This document shows positions 27,701 through 34,540 of a stretch of DNA of 64,000 nt, piece after piece. Below the pieces are notes generated by a model. The model did no database searches, was not told the origin of the DNA, and worked only from the letters and a program-made list of their open reading frames with translations. How positions within the stretch are numbered: the stretch's first letter is position 1; every line of letters starts with the position of its first letter. This DNA is from Breviolum minutum Mf 1.05b.01 (Eukaryota > Sar > Dinophyceae > Suessiales > Symbiodiniaceae): the NCBI GenBank assembly GCA_000507305.1, contig DF241147.1:8161-72160 (forward strand), read 5' to 3'. Position numbers and translations under genes: made by a program.

Positions 27701-27840
27701 GGAAAACCGCCACTTCAGTGCAGGATGTATTGGATCAACCCCCCAAAAGGCCGCTTTGACTTCGCGCACATGCCCAGGCTGCTGTCGATATGGGTGAAGA
27801 TGCTGCAGCACTGTTTCGGAAGCTGCAAGATCCACAAGAG
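672..27840 (+). CDS. Intron-rich tetratricopeptide-repeat (TPR) gene, possibly a tandem set; many small exons
   Basis: Across 27 kb the plus strand carries more than thirty short open islands that translate to TPR-helix fragments of the kind common in dinoflagellate TPR proteins (often annotated as TTC28- or nephrocystin-3-like). TPRs are 34-residue helix-turn-helix units that bind proteins. Four recurring segment types can be seen: 'ALRAAKEA', 'ALALFRELGD', 'GEAAALLAVA' and 'AHLAKQEPEEA'. Many islands start after a pyrimidine-rich tract plus AG and end at a GT. None was found on the minus strand in this interval. Each exon covers roughly a third to one repeat. No start Met, first exon or stop codon could be placed, so the limits are those of the outermost recognised exons. 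Exon order and phase are not proven. It could be one gene, adjacent paralogues, or partly decayed. A degenerate insert lies at about 14.2-16.7 kb. Confidence 0.5.
1110..1202 (+). CDS. TPR exon (candidate)
   Basis: Contains 'ADQKEVAALNALAQ' followed by 'AAEALLRI', the inter-repeat loop and helix A of a TPR. The acceptor is GGGCAG at 1,104-1,109 and a GT follows. The longer open frame begins at 1,018, but only this part looks conserved. Confidence 0.5.
1377..1431 (+). CDS. TPR exon (candidate)
   Basis: Reads AKVHIAKQELGMPNKGTQ directly after a strong acceptor (pyrimidine tract ending CTCAG). The sense matches the 'AHLAKQE' segment seen in other islands. The 3' end is approximate. Confidence 0.5.
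1694..1804. mobile_element. MITE-like foldback, family E
   Basis: Inverted ends built on CTCCCATAATCATGGAAGT and its complement. The interior GGGTCCCTCCAATAGGATCG is shared with the element at 57,969-58,074, more than 56 kb away. Confidence 0.8.
2043..2153. mobile_element. MITE-like foldback, family A relative
   Basis: About 30-bp inverted ends, CCTACCCCCCTGAAATCTGA against CCTACACCCCCGAAATCTAA on the other strand. The end consensus is that of family A (TACCCTCC.GAAACTAACAT). Confidence 0.75.
2635..2750 (+). CDS. Possible exon, weak
   Basis: An open frame follows a TTTTGCTGCGTGCAG acceptor and includes 'DPGQQEMQMSEGEKEAL'. The composition is coding-like, but the TPR match is poor. Confidence 0.25.
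3490..3558 (+). CDS. TPR exon (candidate)
   Basis: Reads VERFQSEGDRKNEALALQTV and then ASW. 'GDRKNEALALQTVA' is a very typical loop plus helix of dinoflagellate TPR proteins. The acceptor is CTCTCTGAG. The donor is not clear. Confidence 0.55.
3850..3926 (+). CDS. TPR exon (candidate)
   Basis: Contains 'AEAKTHIANQEFLRAARVAK', the same segment type as the islands at 1,377 and 26,938. The frame stops at a TGA just after 3,926, which fits an intron beginning near there. Boundaries are approximate. Confidence 0.5.
4105..4172 (+). CDS. TPR exon (candidate)
   Basis: Open frame after TTTCTTGGAG, with 'GLLEAGGWDQAKFAKE', a TPR-like helix B to helix A transition. The donor is uncertain. Confidence 0.4.
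4293..4348 (+). CDS. TPR exon (candidate)
   Basis: Contains 'GQDAQKILAQLG' and ends exactly at a GTAAGG donor. The acceptor is TTTCTTGAG. The good donor consensus supports plus-strand splicing. Confidence 0.5.
5029..5090 (+). CDS. TPR exon (candidate)
   Basis: Reads VEAHLSRSEADAKDERNFIN after GTGGTAAG. It belongs to the 'AHLA..' segment type. The 3' boundary is not fixed. Confidence 0.4.
5590..5660 (+). CDS. TPR exon (candidate)
   Basis: Contains 'AMEALAEFRRRENLRGGDDY' after a CCCCCCTTAGCTCCAG acceptor. This is helix A of a TPR. The open frame runs a little further, to a TGA. Confidence 0.5.
6005..6116. mobile_element. MITE-like foldback, family D
   Basis: Ends CACTGTTGATGGAAGAAATC and its imperfect complement, with an ATCCCATTATTTACAGGG core. 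The family recurs at 49.3, 50.35, 55.3, 59.05 and 63.4 kb. Confidence 0.7.
6227..6337. mobile_element. MITE-like foldback (single copy of its type here)
   Basis: About 30-bp inverted ends reading TATGGGAGTTTCCTAAAATG and its near-perfect complement, including GGTACC. Confidence 0.7.
6826..6905 (+). CDS. TPR exon (candidate)
   Basis: Reads 'ARTYVQLPDPETAVYVVRVG' and continues 'KAQGHWMC'. It follows a TTGTTGTCCAG acceptor and matches the 'A.AHL....PE.A' segment. The frame stays open to about 6,960. Confidence 0.5.
7442..7502 (+). CDS. TPR exon (candidate), GT-AG bounded
   Basis: Contains 'DTAFEDALALFRELGV', the clearest 'ALALFRELG' motif in the window. The acceptor is GCTAGCAG and the donor is GAG/GTATAC. 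Confidence 0.6.
8826..8912 (+). CDS. Possible exon with strong acceptor
   Basis: The acceptor is excellent: a T-rich tract ending TTTTTCCAG. Two frames are open downstream, so the product is not certain; one reads 'VALTKSPECRVHCLSGSEVR'. Confidence 0.4.
9719..9782 (+). repeat. GCT/GGT/GTT/ATG trinucleotide tract
   Basis: CTG repeats pass into GTG, TTG and ATG-type triplets. This is simple-sequence expansion rather than a coding segment. Confidence 0.8.
9790..9970 (+). repeat. 181-bp direct repeat, copy 1
   Basis: Matches 10,231-10,411 at an exact offset of 441 bp, with three base differences seen by eye and no indels. It is a local segmental duplication within non-coding sequence of the TPR gene. 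Confidence 0.9.
10231..10411 (+). repeat. 181-bp direct repeat, copy 2
   Basis: Second copy of the 9,790-9,970 segment. Flanking sequence differs on both sides, so the copied block is only about 181 bp. Confidence 0.9.
10501..10545 (+). CDS. TPR exon (candidate)
   Basis: Reads SDVALKAAKVALAAGGS after ATGCGAACAG. It belongs to the 'ALRAAKEAL' class. The donor is not clear. Confidence 0.5.
10974..11046 (+). CDS. TPR exon (candidate)
   Basis: Contains 'SDDKRGQAATTLVWASWKA', the loop plus helix B class 'GDKRGEAA.LL.VA'. A T-rich tract and GCGTCAG precede it. Confidence 0.5.
11846..11906 (+). CDS. TPR exon (candidate), GT-AG bounded
   Basis: Reads 'ILLARDKPERALQAAEEAFL'. It is preceded by CACCTTCAG and followed by GTTTTA. 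A near-ideal helix B to helix A TPR segment. Confidence 0.6.
12388..12440 (+). CDS. TPR exon (candidate)
   Basis: Reads ALKIYREQEDSRMKRCRDL after CTCTTTGGCCAG, in the 'ALALFRE.GD' class. The 3' end is uncertain. Confidence 0.5.
12637..12668 (+). CDS. TPR micro-exon (candidate), GT-AG bounded
   Basis: Reads GEAEMTLETAK between CCAG and GTTCC, only 32 nt. It may extend upstream through an open frame from 12,366. Confidence 0.35.
13176..13250 (+). CDS. TPR exon (candidate)
   Basis: Contains 'VLLEREEHRRALQAANCSG' after TTGGATTTGAG. Helix segment of a TPR; the donor is uncertain. Confidence 0.5.
13583..13651 (+). CDS. TPR exon (candidate)
   Basis: Contains 'AAVLYREVQGMKTDRVAPEA', the 'AL.LYRE..G' class. 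A C/T-rich tract precedes GTTGGAG, and a GT follows near 13,651. Confidence 0.55.
15583..15665 (+). repeat. TTTGCTGC/TTTTGTTTTTGC low-complexity array
   Basis: A short tandem array that yields Cys/Phe/Leu-rich spurious translation on the plus strand and Lys/Ala on the minus strand. Confidence 0.8.
15729..16259 (+). CDS. Unrecognised ORF, 3' part of the RNase H insert
   Basis: An open frame of 176 codons in the same phase as the RNase H remnant upstream. It has a charged, Lys/Glu-rich N-terminal stretch, a basic 'KKPKH' patch near residue 75 that could act in nuclear entry, and then an ordered-looking region ('AAAFLSEGLIFHS'). I recognise no family. The last residues (Cys-rich, then stop) look like read-through past a frameshift, because the next ORF overlaps its end. 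An internal ATG at 15,762 could be the start. Confidence 0.35.
   Translation: MGHEILPHLPDAMGHVLRPGATRTSRLMAAYIRPLRKLQLWEDERQKKEAQTKNRAAMEAVADDIDGEGQPSKKPKHSAPAPMHMGFSSGSVDGVVQRVFEPQNISRAAAFLSEGLIFHSRLSDQCPSNEGLATQLTGRILWDKVTVKAWMYFEDIFVEPHDSFDNGRYFSCCCLL
16241..16708 (+). CDS. Unrecognised ORF overlapping the previous one in another frame
   Basis: 155 codons beginning within the end of the preceding ORF. It contains 'DRVTVRVDAPFIGVCAAVY' and a possible beta-rich middle. The arrangement fits a single ancestral coding region split by a frameshift near 16,240. No family recognised. GC content and codon pattern resemble the preceding ORF rather than the flanking introns. Confidence 0.35.
   Translation: MLLFALVVGLQDRVTVRVDAPFIGVCAAVYMPELMECIGQGDPLKLRERLPVVRAHAFSGRSNFEMLVNGFPMRLCTLSVPGGFGIYAVSITHAIHPANDLVSFSSVGWTKCFRSLTCCAQLPWTEGEDDGAAAVPSIDKFSILTCLMRLLPHDS
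17378..17512 (+). CDS. TPR exon (candidate)
   Basis: Contains 'VDDAAGEVAALQVAVDVHAA', the 'GEAAAL..A...' class, after TTTATTACAG. A second possible acceptor, CACCAG at 17,421, would shorten it. A GT follows 'TTTGTGAC'. Confidence 0.5.
17793..17850 (+). CDS. TPR exon (candidate)
   Basis: Contains 'DHAMALEASEEACFPCP' after CAGCCTGAG, a helix A-like segment. Boundaries are approximate. Confidence 0.4.
18408..18470 (+). CDS. Possible TPR exon, weak
   Basis: Contains 'SEAALLQRMCQARCWAQ'. The frame is open more widely and splice sites are not evident. A second weak island at about 18,213 reads 'ERGNEPDEAQHGSL'. Confidence 0.25.
18620..20400. other. Non-coding stretch, probably intron
   Basis: No island with both coding sense and splice signals. 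The only structure noted is a pair of GCGCAAG-rich patches at 19,261-19,290 and 19,376-19,410, flanking a CATATCACCATATCACCA stretch. Confidence 0.5.
20403..20442 (+). CDS. TPR exon (candidate), GT-AG bounded
   Basis: Reads ARAHLAASRNQEA after CACATTTTTTCAG and meets AG/GTTGG. It is the 'AHLA..' segment class. The frame also stays open further downstream. Confidence 0.55.
20716..20769 (+). CDS. TPR exon (candidate), GT-AG bounded
   Basis: An 18-codon exon reading AVEVAKEAVRCAREPGQL between GCATCGCAG and a GTGTGA donor. It is one of the best bounded islands and a clear TPR helix. Confidence 0.6.
21601..21648 (+). CDS. TPR exon (candidate)
   Basis: Reads HAFDAIEAAKEAIARC after GACGATCGAG. Strong 'A.EAAKEAI' helix. 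The donor may be GC (GATGC). Confidence 0.5.
21700..23420. other. Non-coding stretch, AT-rich
   Basis: Contains several TA-rich runs, notably 22,700-22,990. Short open frames at about 21,850-21,990 and 22,480-22,580 have no convincing splice sites or TPR sense. Confidence 0.5.
23762..23797 (+). CDS. TPR micro-exon (candidate), GT donor
   Basis: Reads AEPSEALRAAKE, ending GAG/GTGTC. The open frame extends back to about 23,730 ('GDVVGNLVSE'), so the exon may be longer. Confidence 0.5.
24026..24082 (+). CDS. TPR exon (candidate), strong acceptor
   Basis: A T-rich tract ending TTTTCCAG precedes it. Two frames are open: 'GGADGAQKLLEAKHM' and 'AHDRAKRRGRR'. Both are TPR-compatible, so the phase is unresolved. 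Confidence 0.45.
24248..24296 (+). CDS. TPR exon (candidate), GT-AG bounded
   Basis: Reads LGNLRAEAAALSAVAK between CACCTTTCCCAG and GTCGAT. It is a canonical '.GEAAAL.AVA' segment, 49 nt. Confidence 0.6.
24563..24615 (+). CDS. TPR exon (candidate)
   Basis: Reads VCLHIKAPAEAIQAWKLN after ACTTGAG. It is a helix B to helix A class segment. Confidence 0.45.
25040..25086 (+). CDS. TPR exon (candidate), strong acceptor
   Basis: Reads ALDGAQANYKKLKERG after TTCCCTTTACTTTAG; a stop follows within the presumed intron. Helix A class. Confidence 0.5.
25329..25370 (+). CDS. TPR exon (candidate)
   Basis: Reads GDAVNALRAAKEEA after CTCCTTCAG. A GC donor (GGAA/GCATTT) is possible; otherwise the frame continues for some 30 codons. 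Confidence 0.5.
26509..26576 (+). CDS. TPR exon (candidate), GT-AG bounded
   Basis: Contains 'LARELRDRKAEAEANLL' between GCCCCTCCAG and AG/GTGAAA. It is the 'LFRELGDRKGEAEAL' class. Confidence 0.6.
26855..26891 (+). CDS. TPR micro-exon (candidate), GT-AG bounded
   Basis: Reads ALDAASQAGTVT between TACTGTAG and AG/GTGTGG, 37 nt. Confidence 0.5.
26938..27030 (+). CDS. TPR exon (candidate)
   Basis: Begins 'VHLAKRDFHEALDCAKSRG' after TATCCTTCCCAG. It is one of the most TPR-like islands (VHLAK..EAL.CAK). The 3' end is not fixed. Confidence 0.6.
27247..27296 (+). CDS. TPR exon (candidate), GT donor
   Basis: Contains 'IYEELQEDLQAAK', ending AAG/GTGCCC. A possible acceptor is GATGAG. Confidence 0.45.
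27357..27432 (+). CDS. TPR exon (candidate)
   Basis: Begins 'GEAKQLLCSVYLAKGDARVA' after AACCTTCAG. It joins the 'GEAA.LL' and 'VYLAKGD' segments in a single island. Confidence 0.6.
27778..27840 (+). CDS. TPR exon (candidate), GT-AG bounded
   Basis: 21 codons containing 'AAVDMGEDAAALFRKLQD' between ATGCCCAG and a GTGGGG donor. It is the last TPR island recognised in the plus-strand series. Confidence 0.6.
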
Positions 27841-27999
27841 GTGGGGATTCCTTTGATGATTTGGCCCCGATCATCAAAATGTGGGACCCTTGATGGGAAG
27901 CCCTCACCTTTTTCACATGGGGATATGAGATTTCGGCGGCTTCCAAACTTGATCCACAGAAGTCCAGGGAGATAGGTGCCAAGCATCGACTTTAAGTGG

Positions 28000-28870
28000 A
28001 CCTTTGGTCCACTTGACACTATGGGGTGACGTCGGGCTGTTGCCGAAAATTGGGACTCCGAAAAATGACATCAAGTTGTTCTTTCATGTTCATTCTTATT
28101 CCACTATCGTAGGCTTGCAGGCATAGCATTTTCATGCACCTAGAGTCTAGGATTCGCGATGATTCTGTGGGATTTGTATGTCAATCTTATGCCTTTCCCA
28201 TCTAAGACATACAAAATGTGGTCGCAACTGAGAACAGCTCACTATTTCACCATGCCAAGTGAAGAGCCTACGATTTTGTCCTCGATTTTATACCACCAAC
28301 ATAGCCTCCGACCGGCTGAAACTGGCTCGAAGTTTTGGGGATCTCCGAACTGATCTGCGGAAACGATAGTGATTCAGATCTTCGATTTTTTCAGACTGCA
28401 GGCCGCCCAGTTTGGGGGAATGGTTGCATGGAAATGGGAAAAAGATAGAAATGAAATGTAAATGGAAGTTTTATTGAGAGAAGTCGTTGAAGATGGAGTC
28501 AAAAACCAATGTGCCAGATATGCCGGGAGAATCGGAAAGAGAGGTTTCTTACTTCCACCTTTGCAGGGTCTTCCGCCATTTTCTGGCCGAACCAACAGGT
28601 TCCCCATGTCGGAATTTCGTGGGATCATTGGCAGCTTCGACGTGAACAGCCACGAAAAGGTGACCATTGCAGTGAAGAATTGCTCCATTGATATCATCAC
28701 CAATGAAGGCGAAATCCAAACAGCCGCTGCATGGGAAATCGGATGTTGGATGAAGTTTTGGATAAAATGTTGGATTGTATTTTTTTGAAAAAACTTCAGA
28801 AATTGTGAGCTTCGAATGGTCTTTTTCCATGGATGTCCCTGGTGCTTAAACCTGGGTTTCATCCGGGTTT
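28000..28870. other. No supported gene
   Basis: Long frames exist on both strands at 28,374-28,991, but neither has a recognisable family or clear splice sites. A short open stretch at 28,877-28,990 ('GDMQVHRSKSAPCLPRQDKR') follows a CAGCAG acceptor and may be an exon. Confidence 0.4.
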
Positions 28871-29284
28871 CAGCAGGTGACATGCAGGTGCACCGCAGCA
28901 AATCAGCTCCATGTCTTCCAAGGCAGGACAAGCGAGGTGGCTGCAGAGATTGTTTGAAAATGCAACTTGATCTCAATGCTGGCGGCTTCATTTGATATAG
29001 ATGTTGCGGTAATTGTATTCATTGATTCATGGACAAAGATGAAAACATATCCAGTAATTGAAGCATACGATCAATTTCAGTAGGATTCAATCAATTGCAC
29101 TTGACATCTATATAAATATAGAGTCTAAATCCAAACCGAAGCGTCTAGACCTTGTAAAACCTTGGTAATTACTGCATCACCTTTGCCACCTGTCCAGGTG
29201 GATTCGAGCAGGTGAGGGTCCATCCAGATTGGAGTTGCATCAGTTACATCTTCGAGGTGAGTGCCGACCCTGCCTCTTTTTCAG

Positions 29285-29310
29285 TCGCAAGGCCAGGCGA
29301 CGAAGTGAAG
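29285..29310 (+). CDS. Possible micro-exon with ideal donor
   Basis: A 26-nt island between CTGCCTCTTTTTCAG and GTAAGT, the best donor consensus seen here. It could belong to the zinc-finger gene beginning to its right or to the TPR series. Confidence 0.35.
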
Positions 29311-29471
29311 GTAAGTGAAGATAAGTGGAAGTTAAAACTCAGGGAGGGAGGGGGGAAGAGTCGAAAGGTCCGAAAGATCTTGCTTGAGATATTTTGAATC
29401 AGATCATGTTATATGTTCTTCTTTTTTTTGGGGGGGAGGGAAAAAAATGAACTAAATGAACCTTGATCCAG

Positions 29472-29586
29472 GCGGATGGATGTCGAAAGGGTAATGGTTG
29501 CGACCATTGCCATCTTTGCACTGCTGCTGAAGTGAAAAAGCGTGTGAATCGTGTCTTGGCAACTCCAGTGATGAAGTCTCCGAGTG
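29472..29586 (+). CDS. CCCH zinc-finger exon (dinoflagellate RNA-binding type)
   Basis: After a CCTTGATCCAG acceptor the frame reads 'GCRKGNGCDHCHLCTAAEVK' and then a basic 'KRVNRV' tail. The spacing C-x5-C-x3-H is the distal part of a CCCH finger, and 'CxxCHLC..(G/A)E.K.R' is a hallmark of the large CCCH family in dinoflagellates, which is thought to bind RNA. The first Cys would come from a preceding exon that I could not place; 29,216-29,251 is a candidate because it ends at GTGAGT. The frame stops at 29,589-29,591, so this may be the last coding exon or may be followed by an intron. Confidence 0.5.
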
Positions 29587-30559
29587 ACTAGGGACCAAGG
29601 TGACCTCAAGAAAAGTGAAGTATTTTGTCGGATTTCAGCCTCCAAAATTTTATGAGAAATTTGACTATCAAGGCATAATTGAAGCATGTAACACGTAGGA
29701 CATAGAGTATATTATTCTTCGTATCAGTATTTCATCATTGTTTATTGAATGATTGATTATATAATTGTTATACTGGAGATAGTATTACCGTACTGGTGTT
29801 GCATTAGATATGTCCGGTGCACATCCAAAGCATGTTGGATCCCTTTGCGTCAAGGTGCAAAGAATGCCAGGAGGTTGGCGAAGGGTGGGGTGAATCCTGG
29901 CGATGCCTTGTGATTCCAAAGTAAAGTGGTTTTGCTCAATAGTCTAGTCATTTTGTATGATGAATAGATAATATATATATACTGTATATACATATATCAT
30001 CATATATCGTGGGTAATTTAATTTGGTTAGAGTATCGATGAAGCAAGCAACTGCCATTCAAGTGAGATTTGGGAAAGTTGAAGAAGGTTCCATGGGATTT
30101 GTTGGGATATCATTTGGGTCAGCAACTTCGTGTGAAATTCTCTGAATTTGAGAGTACCATTGCTGTGAAGACTTTTTTGGCTAGCTTCTCAGGGCTACAG
30201 GCTCCTCTGCAGCATGTTCCGTGGCAAGCAAGTCGCGGACCTTGCAACTTGTTGACCGAGTATCCATTTCTGATTTTTTCAGAGAACTGCCGCATTGCCA
30301 TTTAAAATCCACATTCGATGTTCCAGGCATCCTCAGCAAACATCCCAAAAATCCAGTGTGTAAAGGAGGTTTTTGCCTTTTGTCAGGCTACATTGTTGTG
30401 AATCAGTAAATCGGTAATGTTGGGCCACAATGCTATGCTTTCTTTCTGCAGCTTCGTCTAGTGCCAAGGATCCTTTGTCATGAAGATCATTGGTTGCACG
30501 AATGGTGATTTCGTGATTGGTGAATGTCGAAGCCAGGTCAAACACGGAAACGCCGACTG

Positions 30560-30735
30560 ATGAAACAAGATGCGAAAAAGACAGAGACAAATCAAAATGC
30601 ACCACCACCGCCACCAGAAGCAACAACAACAGCAACAACAGCAGCAACAGCAACAACAAGAACAAGAACAACAACAAGAACAGCAATAGCAACAGCAACA
30701 GCAACAACAACAACAACAACAAGAACAACAGACAA

Positions 30736-30778
<43 letters not shown>

Positions 30779-30868
30779 AACGACAACAACGACAACAACA
30801 ACAACAACAGCAACAACAACAACAACAACAACAGCAACAACAACAACAACAGCAACAACAGCAACAAC
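30560..30868 (+). repeat. CAA/CAG/CGACAA low-complexity block
   Basis: About 300 bp of CAA, CAG and AAC triplets with a CGACAA sub-array at 30,740-30,800. All six frames are largely open, giving Asn, Thr, Gln, Val or Leu runs. Coding use cannot be inferred. Confidence 0.9.
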
Positions 30869-31639
30869 ATGTTTTTGGTTGAAGCAGTCTTTTTGCGCAG
30901 CCAGAATATGATTACAAGAGTACAGTTCCAAGGGGCAATGGATTAGATATGATATGGTCTTGTATTTTGACTTCAGCTGCATGGTTCGGAGGGATGATTC
31001 TACGAAACTATTTTCTTCTCTGTGTTTATTATACCCCACTAAAAGTCTTTTTCATCGAGCATTCTCATGCGACCCATCTAGTGAATTCCCATCTCTATAG
31101 ATTCAACTGTCGGAATGCTGGCCAGTTTCGACTGCACCATCCGAAAATACTCCCATTGGGATCAACGTAGCTTGATCCGCAATCACAGGATCTGCATCGT
31201 TTTTTGGATTTAAGCGGTTCGGTGGTTCATGGAAAAAGGCACCTTGAAATGTCACCACATCTCACGGATCACAAGTACTTTCCAACATGTGGTGATGATG
31301 TGAACTGACATGACGGTGCCATGCTGCTTCAAAATGGAAGCAATGTTGCCTTGTGCAAGCCACCTCGTGCAAGACGTACTAATGAAACAAAAAATTACTT
31401 TACTTTGAGTGATCCGACACCATGACATGTCAAACTAGCCACGTTGACATCACCCTCGTTGTGTATCGGTCAAGTGAGGGTTGTTATTAGATTTTGTGTC
31501 AGCCTCACCTCCTCCTGCTCGCTTCTTCCTCCTATTCCTCCGCCTCATCGTCTGCTCTACTGCGACCATCTGCGCCCAGTGTTCCCTGCTGGAACTCACG
31601 TCCGGTTACTCTCAACTTCACATACTGACTGTAGAAAAT

Positions 31640-31880
31640 CTCCTGGCATTCTTTGTGACATTTTTTCTGACATTCTTTTTGGCATTCTTTCTGGCATATA
31701 TCCTAACATTCTTTCTGACCAACCTTGCTGACATTCTTTCTGACACATCTTCTGACGTTCTTTCTGGCACATGCTGCCTGACATTCTTTCTGACATTCTG
31801 TCTGACATCTTCTGGCATTCTTGCTGGCATATCTCCTGGCATTCTTTCTGACATATCTTCTGACATTCTTTCTGCTAGTT
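31640..31880 (+). repeat. Tandem array of TGACATTCTTTC-type units
   Basis: Degenerate repeats of about 12 bp (variants TGACATTCTTTC, TGGCATTCTTTC, TGGCATATATCC). A GC-richer patch at 31,880-32,030 has its own internal repeat (TTGAGGTCCGGCAG). The frames across it are artefacts. Confidence 0.8.
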
Positions 31881-32059
31881 GAGGTCCGGCAGAAAACACT
31901 AGCCGCGGAGGCTCGCAGTTACGGTCTGGCAGGGAGCACTGGCAGTGCAGGATCCCGGTTGAGGTCCGGCAGGGAACGCCGGCAGTGGGGAACGCGGTTG
32001 ACGAGAAGTGCGGTGGAGGAAGAGGAAGTGGAGAAGGAAGAAGAGATGGTCTGACATAA

Positions 32060-34200
32060 AATGTAACAGCCCTCACCTGACAGGTGGGGAACTAAAACAT
32101 CAATTTTCAAATCTGCAGTTGACCAAGCAATCATCCCGAAGTACGACGTCTTGCAGAGTGATTCAGCTTTCTAAGTAGATTCGTGCGATTTTTTCTGGTC
32201 CATCGCAGGTTTGGTCGTATGGTGTCATTGCAACTGAAAATGCAAAGGCTTGAATTGAAATAAAGACTGGGCCACTTGAGAACTTTGGATGTACCCTGCG
32301 CAGATAAACTATATGCCGATGGCTTCAAATAACTTTGAGAAACGAAGAAGTGCAGTTTTCTCGCCAAGATGCCATGCCCTGAAGGTTAAGCGATTTATGC
32401 TGCAACCATCAGAGGGAGTTAGGAGTTGAGACGTTGAAAATTCTTGGAAATGATGCAACGTGCTCTATTTCAGATGACTCTCTGTAGATTTGGAATTTCT
32501 CTTCTTGCAGGGATCATGGTGCTGATGTATTCACCCTGAATCTGGCCCAGATTTTTTTTTGGAGATTATGATTGTGACACATGCATTTGAATAATTTCAT
32601 ATCCAGTTCATCAGACTTGGCCCAAATGCCGAGTGATGAAAGGCTCCAATGGCACATACCAAGCCAACCCTGAGATGGAAAAAACATATCCAGGAACATA
32701 CTGCAATGCCCTGCAATGCCCTGCAATGCCCTGCAATGTGTGATGTGTAAACTATGGATGATTGTGGATCGTGATGCTCAACAAAGTCCCATTTGAAGTT
32801 TGAACACAATTTTGGAAGTTTGGGCCATCAAGAAGTTGAAGATCCTTGAAGTCTTTTCAAGAGATACATATACAATGATACACACTAGTTGGTTTTGCAT
32901 CAGTCTTTCCGCTGGTTCCGTTGTTTTAATGGTCTTTCCACTTTCAGCCCATGCTCATCTTGTGGCAAGGACATACTTTCGGTTGATTCAAGGGTGTAGG
33001 CACACTTGCCACCACTTGCCACATCGTACTTGGAGGAAATATTTGACATAATTGATGAGGGCTTACTGTAAGATCATAGATCCCGAGATCCAAAACCATG
33101 GTCATTTTATACTGTCCGAAATTGCTCTGAAATGTGGCCCTAGGTTAACAAAGAGCATGAAATGAGAGTGAAATCAGACCAACAGAAGTAGGGTTTTGAG
33201 TCTATAGAGGACAGCGATCTTGCAGAACTGTTCATTCAGACTTAGGAACGGGAATAGGTTTCTGGTTTTACAGGGTGTGACTTGTACGTTCGATGATGAA
33301 GTGTTAGAGCTTTGAGAAGGCCATTGTATAGACTGGTTTTATCAAGCTCCCCTTTCCACATGGTCCACAGAATCCCCAACCCAAAGTTGACTATAAAGGT
33401 AAAATAGTTTGATTGAATCTCAGGTTGCTGGAATCATGTTTTAGATTTTATAGAGGCCAAGGGTTCTATTCTCCAAAATGAATTGCATTTTATACTCTTT
33501 AAAATGGTGGCCCCAACCTCCCTACAAAATCTACAGATTCAAGATCATTATACACGTTAGACGGGGCCCGGCATGACTTCATGACTTGCCATTGGCTCCC
33601 AACCCTCACCAAGATATTTGACAAACAATAGGATCTCAGATGACCAGTCACCTATGAGGGCACTGCAGGCTGGCCATGAGCCGTACGTGAAAAAACCATT
33701 AACCCTTGGCAGATGAATGTTGGCTTCCGGTCCACCTGTGAATTGTGAGAAGAGATGTTTCTTCTCCCCGAAAGAACCGAAACCAGCAGAAGGAGGCCAG
33801 CGTGCTTATTTTAAAGCTTCAGGCCAATGAAAGTTTATATGACGCACTAGGACATTATCCAGTGACGTACCTGTTTACCTGCCAGTTTGACTTGAAACTA
33901 GCATTCAAATCTACCACGTGAAGGAAAGTTTTGTGCAACAAGCTTGCTCACAAGTTCGATCAGGTACATACATTCAAGAGCCCAAACCATCCAAGAACAC
34001 GAGTTTCGTTGCTTTGGGTCTTCACCAAGTTCACCCATCCCTCTTTCTCTAAGCGATATGTAGGATTTCATATACTTGATATGATATTTGCAAGGTGATG
34101 GGTCAGTTCATGGGACCATAAAATCCATGCAGATATTTTGGATTTAGATATTTCAAAGTCAAATGTAGGCCTCCCCATAAAAACGTCTCCAACTGTTTGC
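32060..34200. other. No supported gene
   Basis: Intron-like or intergenic sequence. The only structure noted is a tetramer of CCCTGCAATG at 32,699-32,740. Confidence 0.5.
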
Positions 34201-34216
34201 TATCCTGGAAACTGCC

Positions 34217-34540
34217 ATGGCTTTTTCGGTTTCTCGCGCTGTTCTTGCATGTTCGTGCAAGCAGCGAAATCTTCTTCGTCGTCCTGAAAGACCGGTGTCA
34301 TCGGGGTTGCTTTTTTTTGGTGCGATGTGGTCCAGGCGTGTAATACGCCGAAATGCACAATGTGCAACTTCACTTCGAGATTCCGTTGTTCAGTACAAGG
34401 TTTGGCAACACCCCTCAAGTTCAGCACCTGTTATTTACTGGCAACAAGAACCTGTTTGTGGACTTGGCAACAATCGCGAATCTTTGGTTCATGGGATGTT
34501 GGCTATGTTGAGAATTTATGACTTCATGCCAGCCCTCTGA
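34217..34540 (+). CDS. Possible ORF with basic, leader-like N-terminus
   Basis: 107 codons from an ATG. The first about 30 residues are Ser/Ala/Arg-rich ('MAFSVSRAVLACSC', then several Arg), resembling an organelle-targeting leader. The remainder is not recognised. No splice evidence; an alternative frame is also open. Confidence 0.2.
   Translation: MAFSVSRAVLACSCKQRNLLRRPERPVSSGLLFFGAMWSRRVIRRNAQCATSLRDSVVQYKVWQHPSSSAPVIYWQQEPVCGLGNNRESLVHGMLAMLRIYDFMPAL

Noticed and set aside
28374-28991. 205-codon minus-strand frame
   Set aside because: No recognisable domain, poor compositional support and no splice signals. The plus strand is also open in parts.
30517-31039. Long poly-Asn, poly-Thr, poly-Leu and poly-Val frames
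   Set aside because: All frames of the CAA/CAG block are open because of its triplet composition; none has coding sense outside the repeat.
31640-31880. CRISPR-like array
   Set aside because: Units are about 12 bp, adjacent and degenerate with no spacers, and the sequence is eukaryotic.
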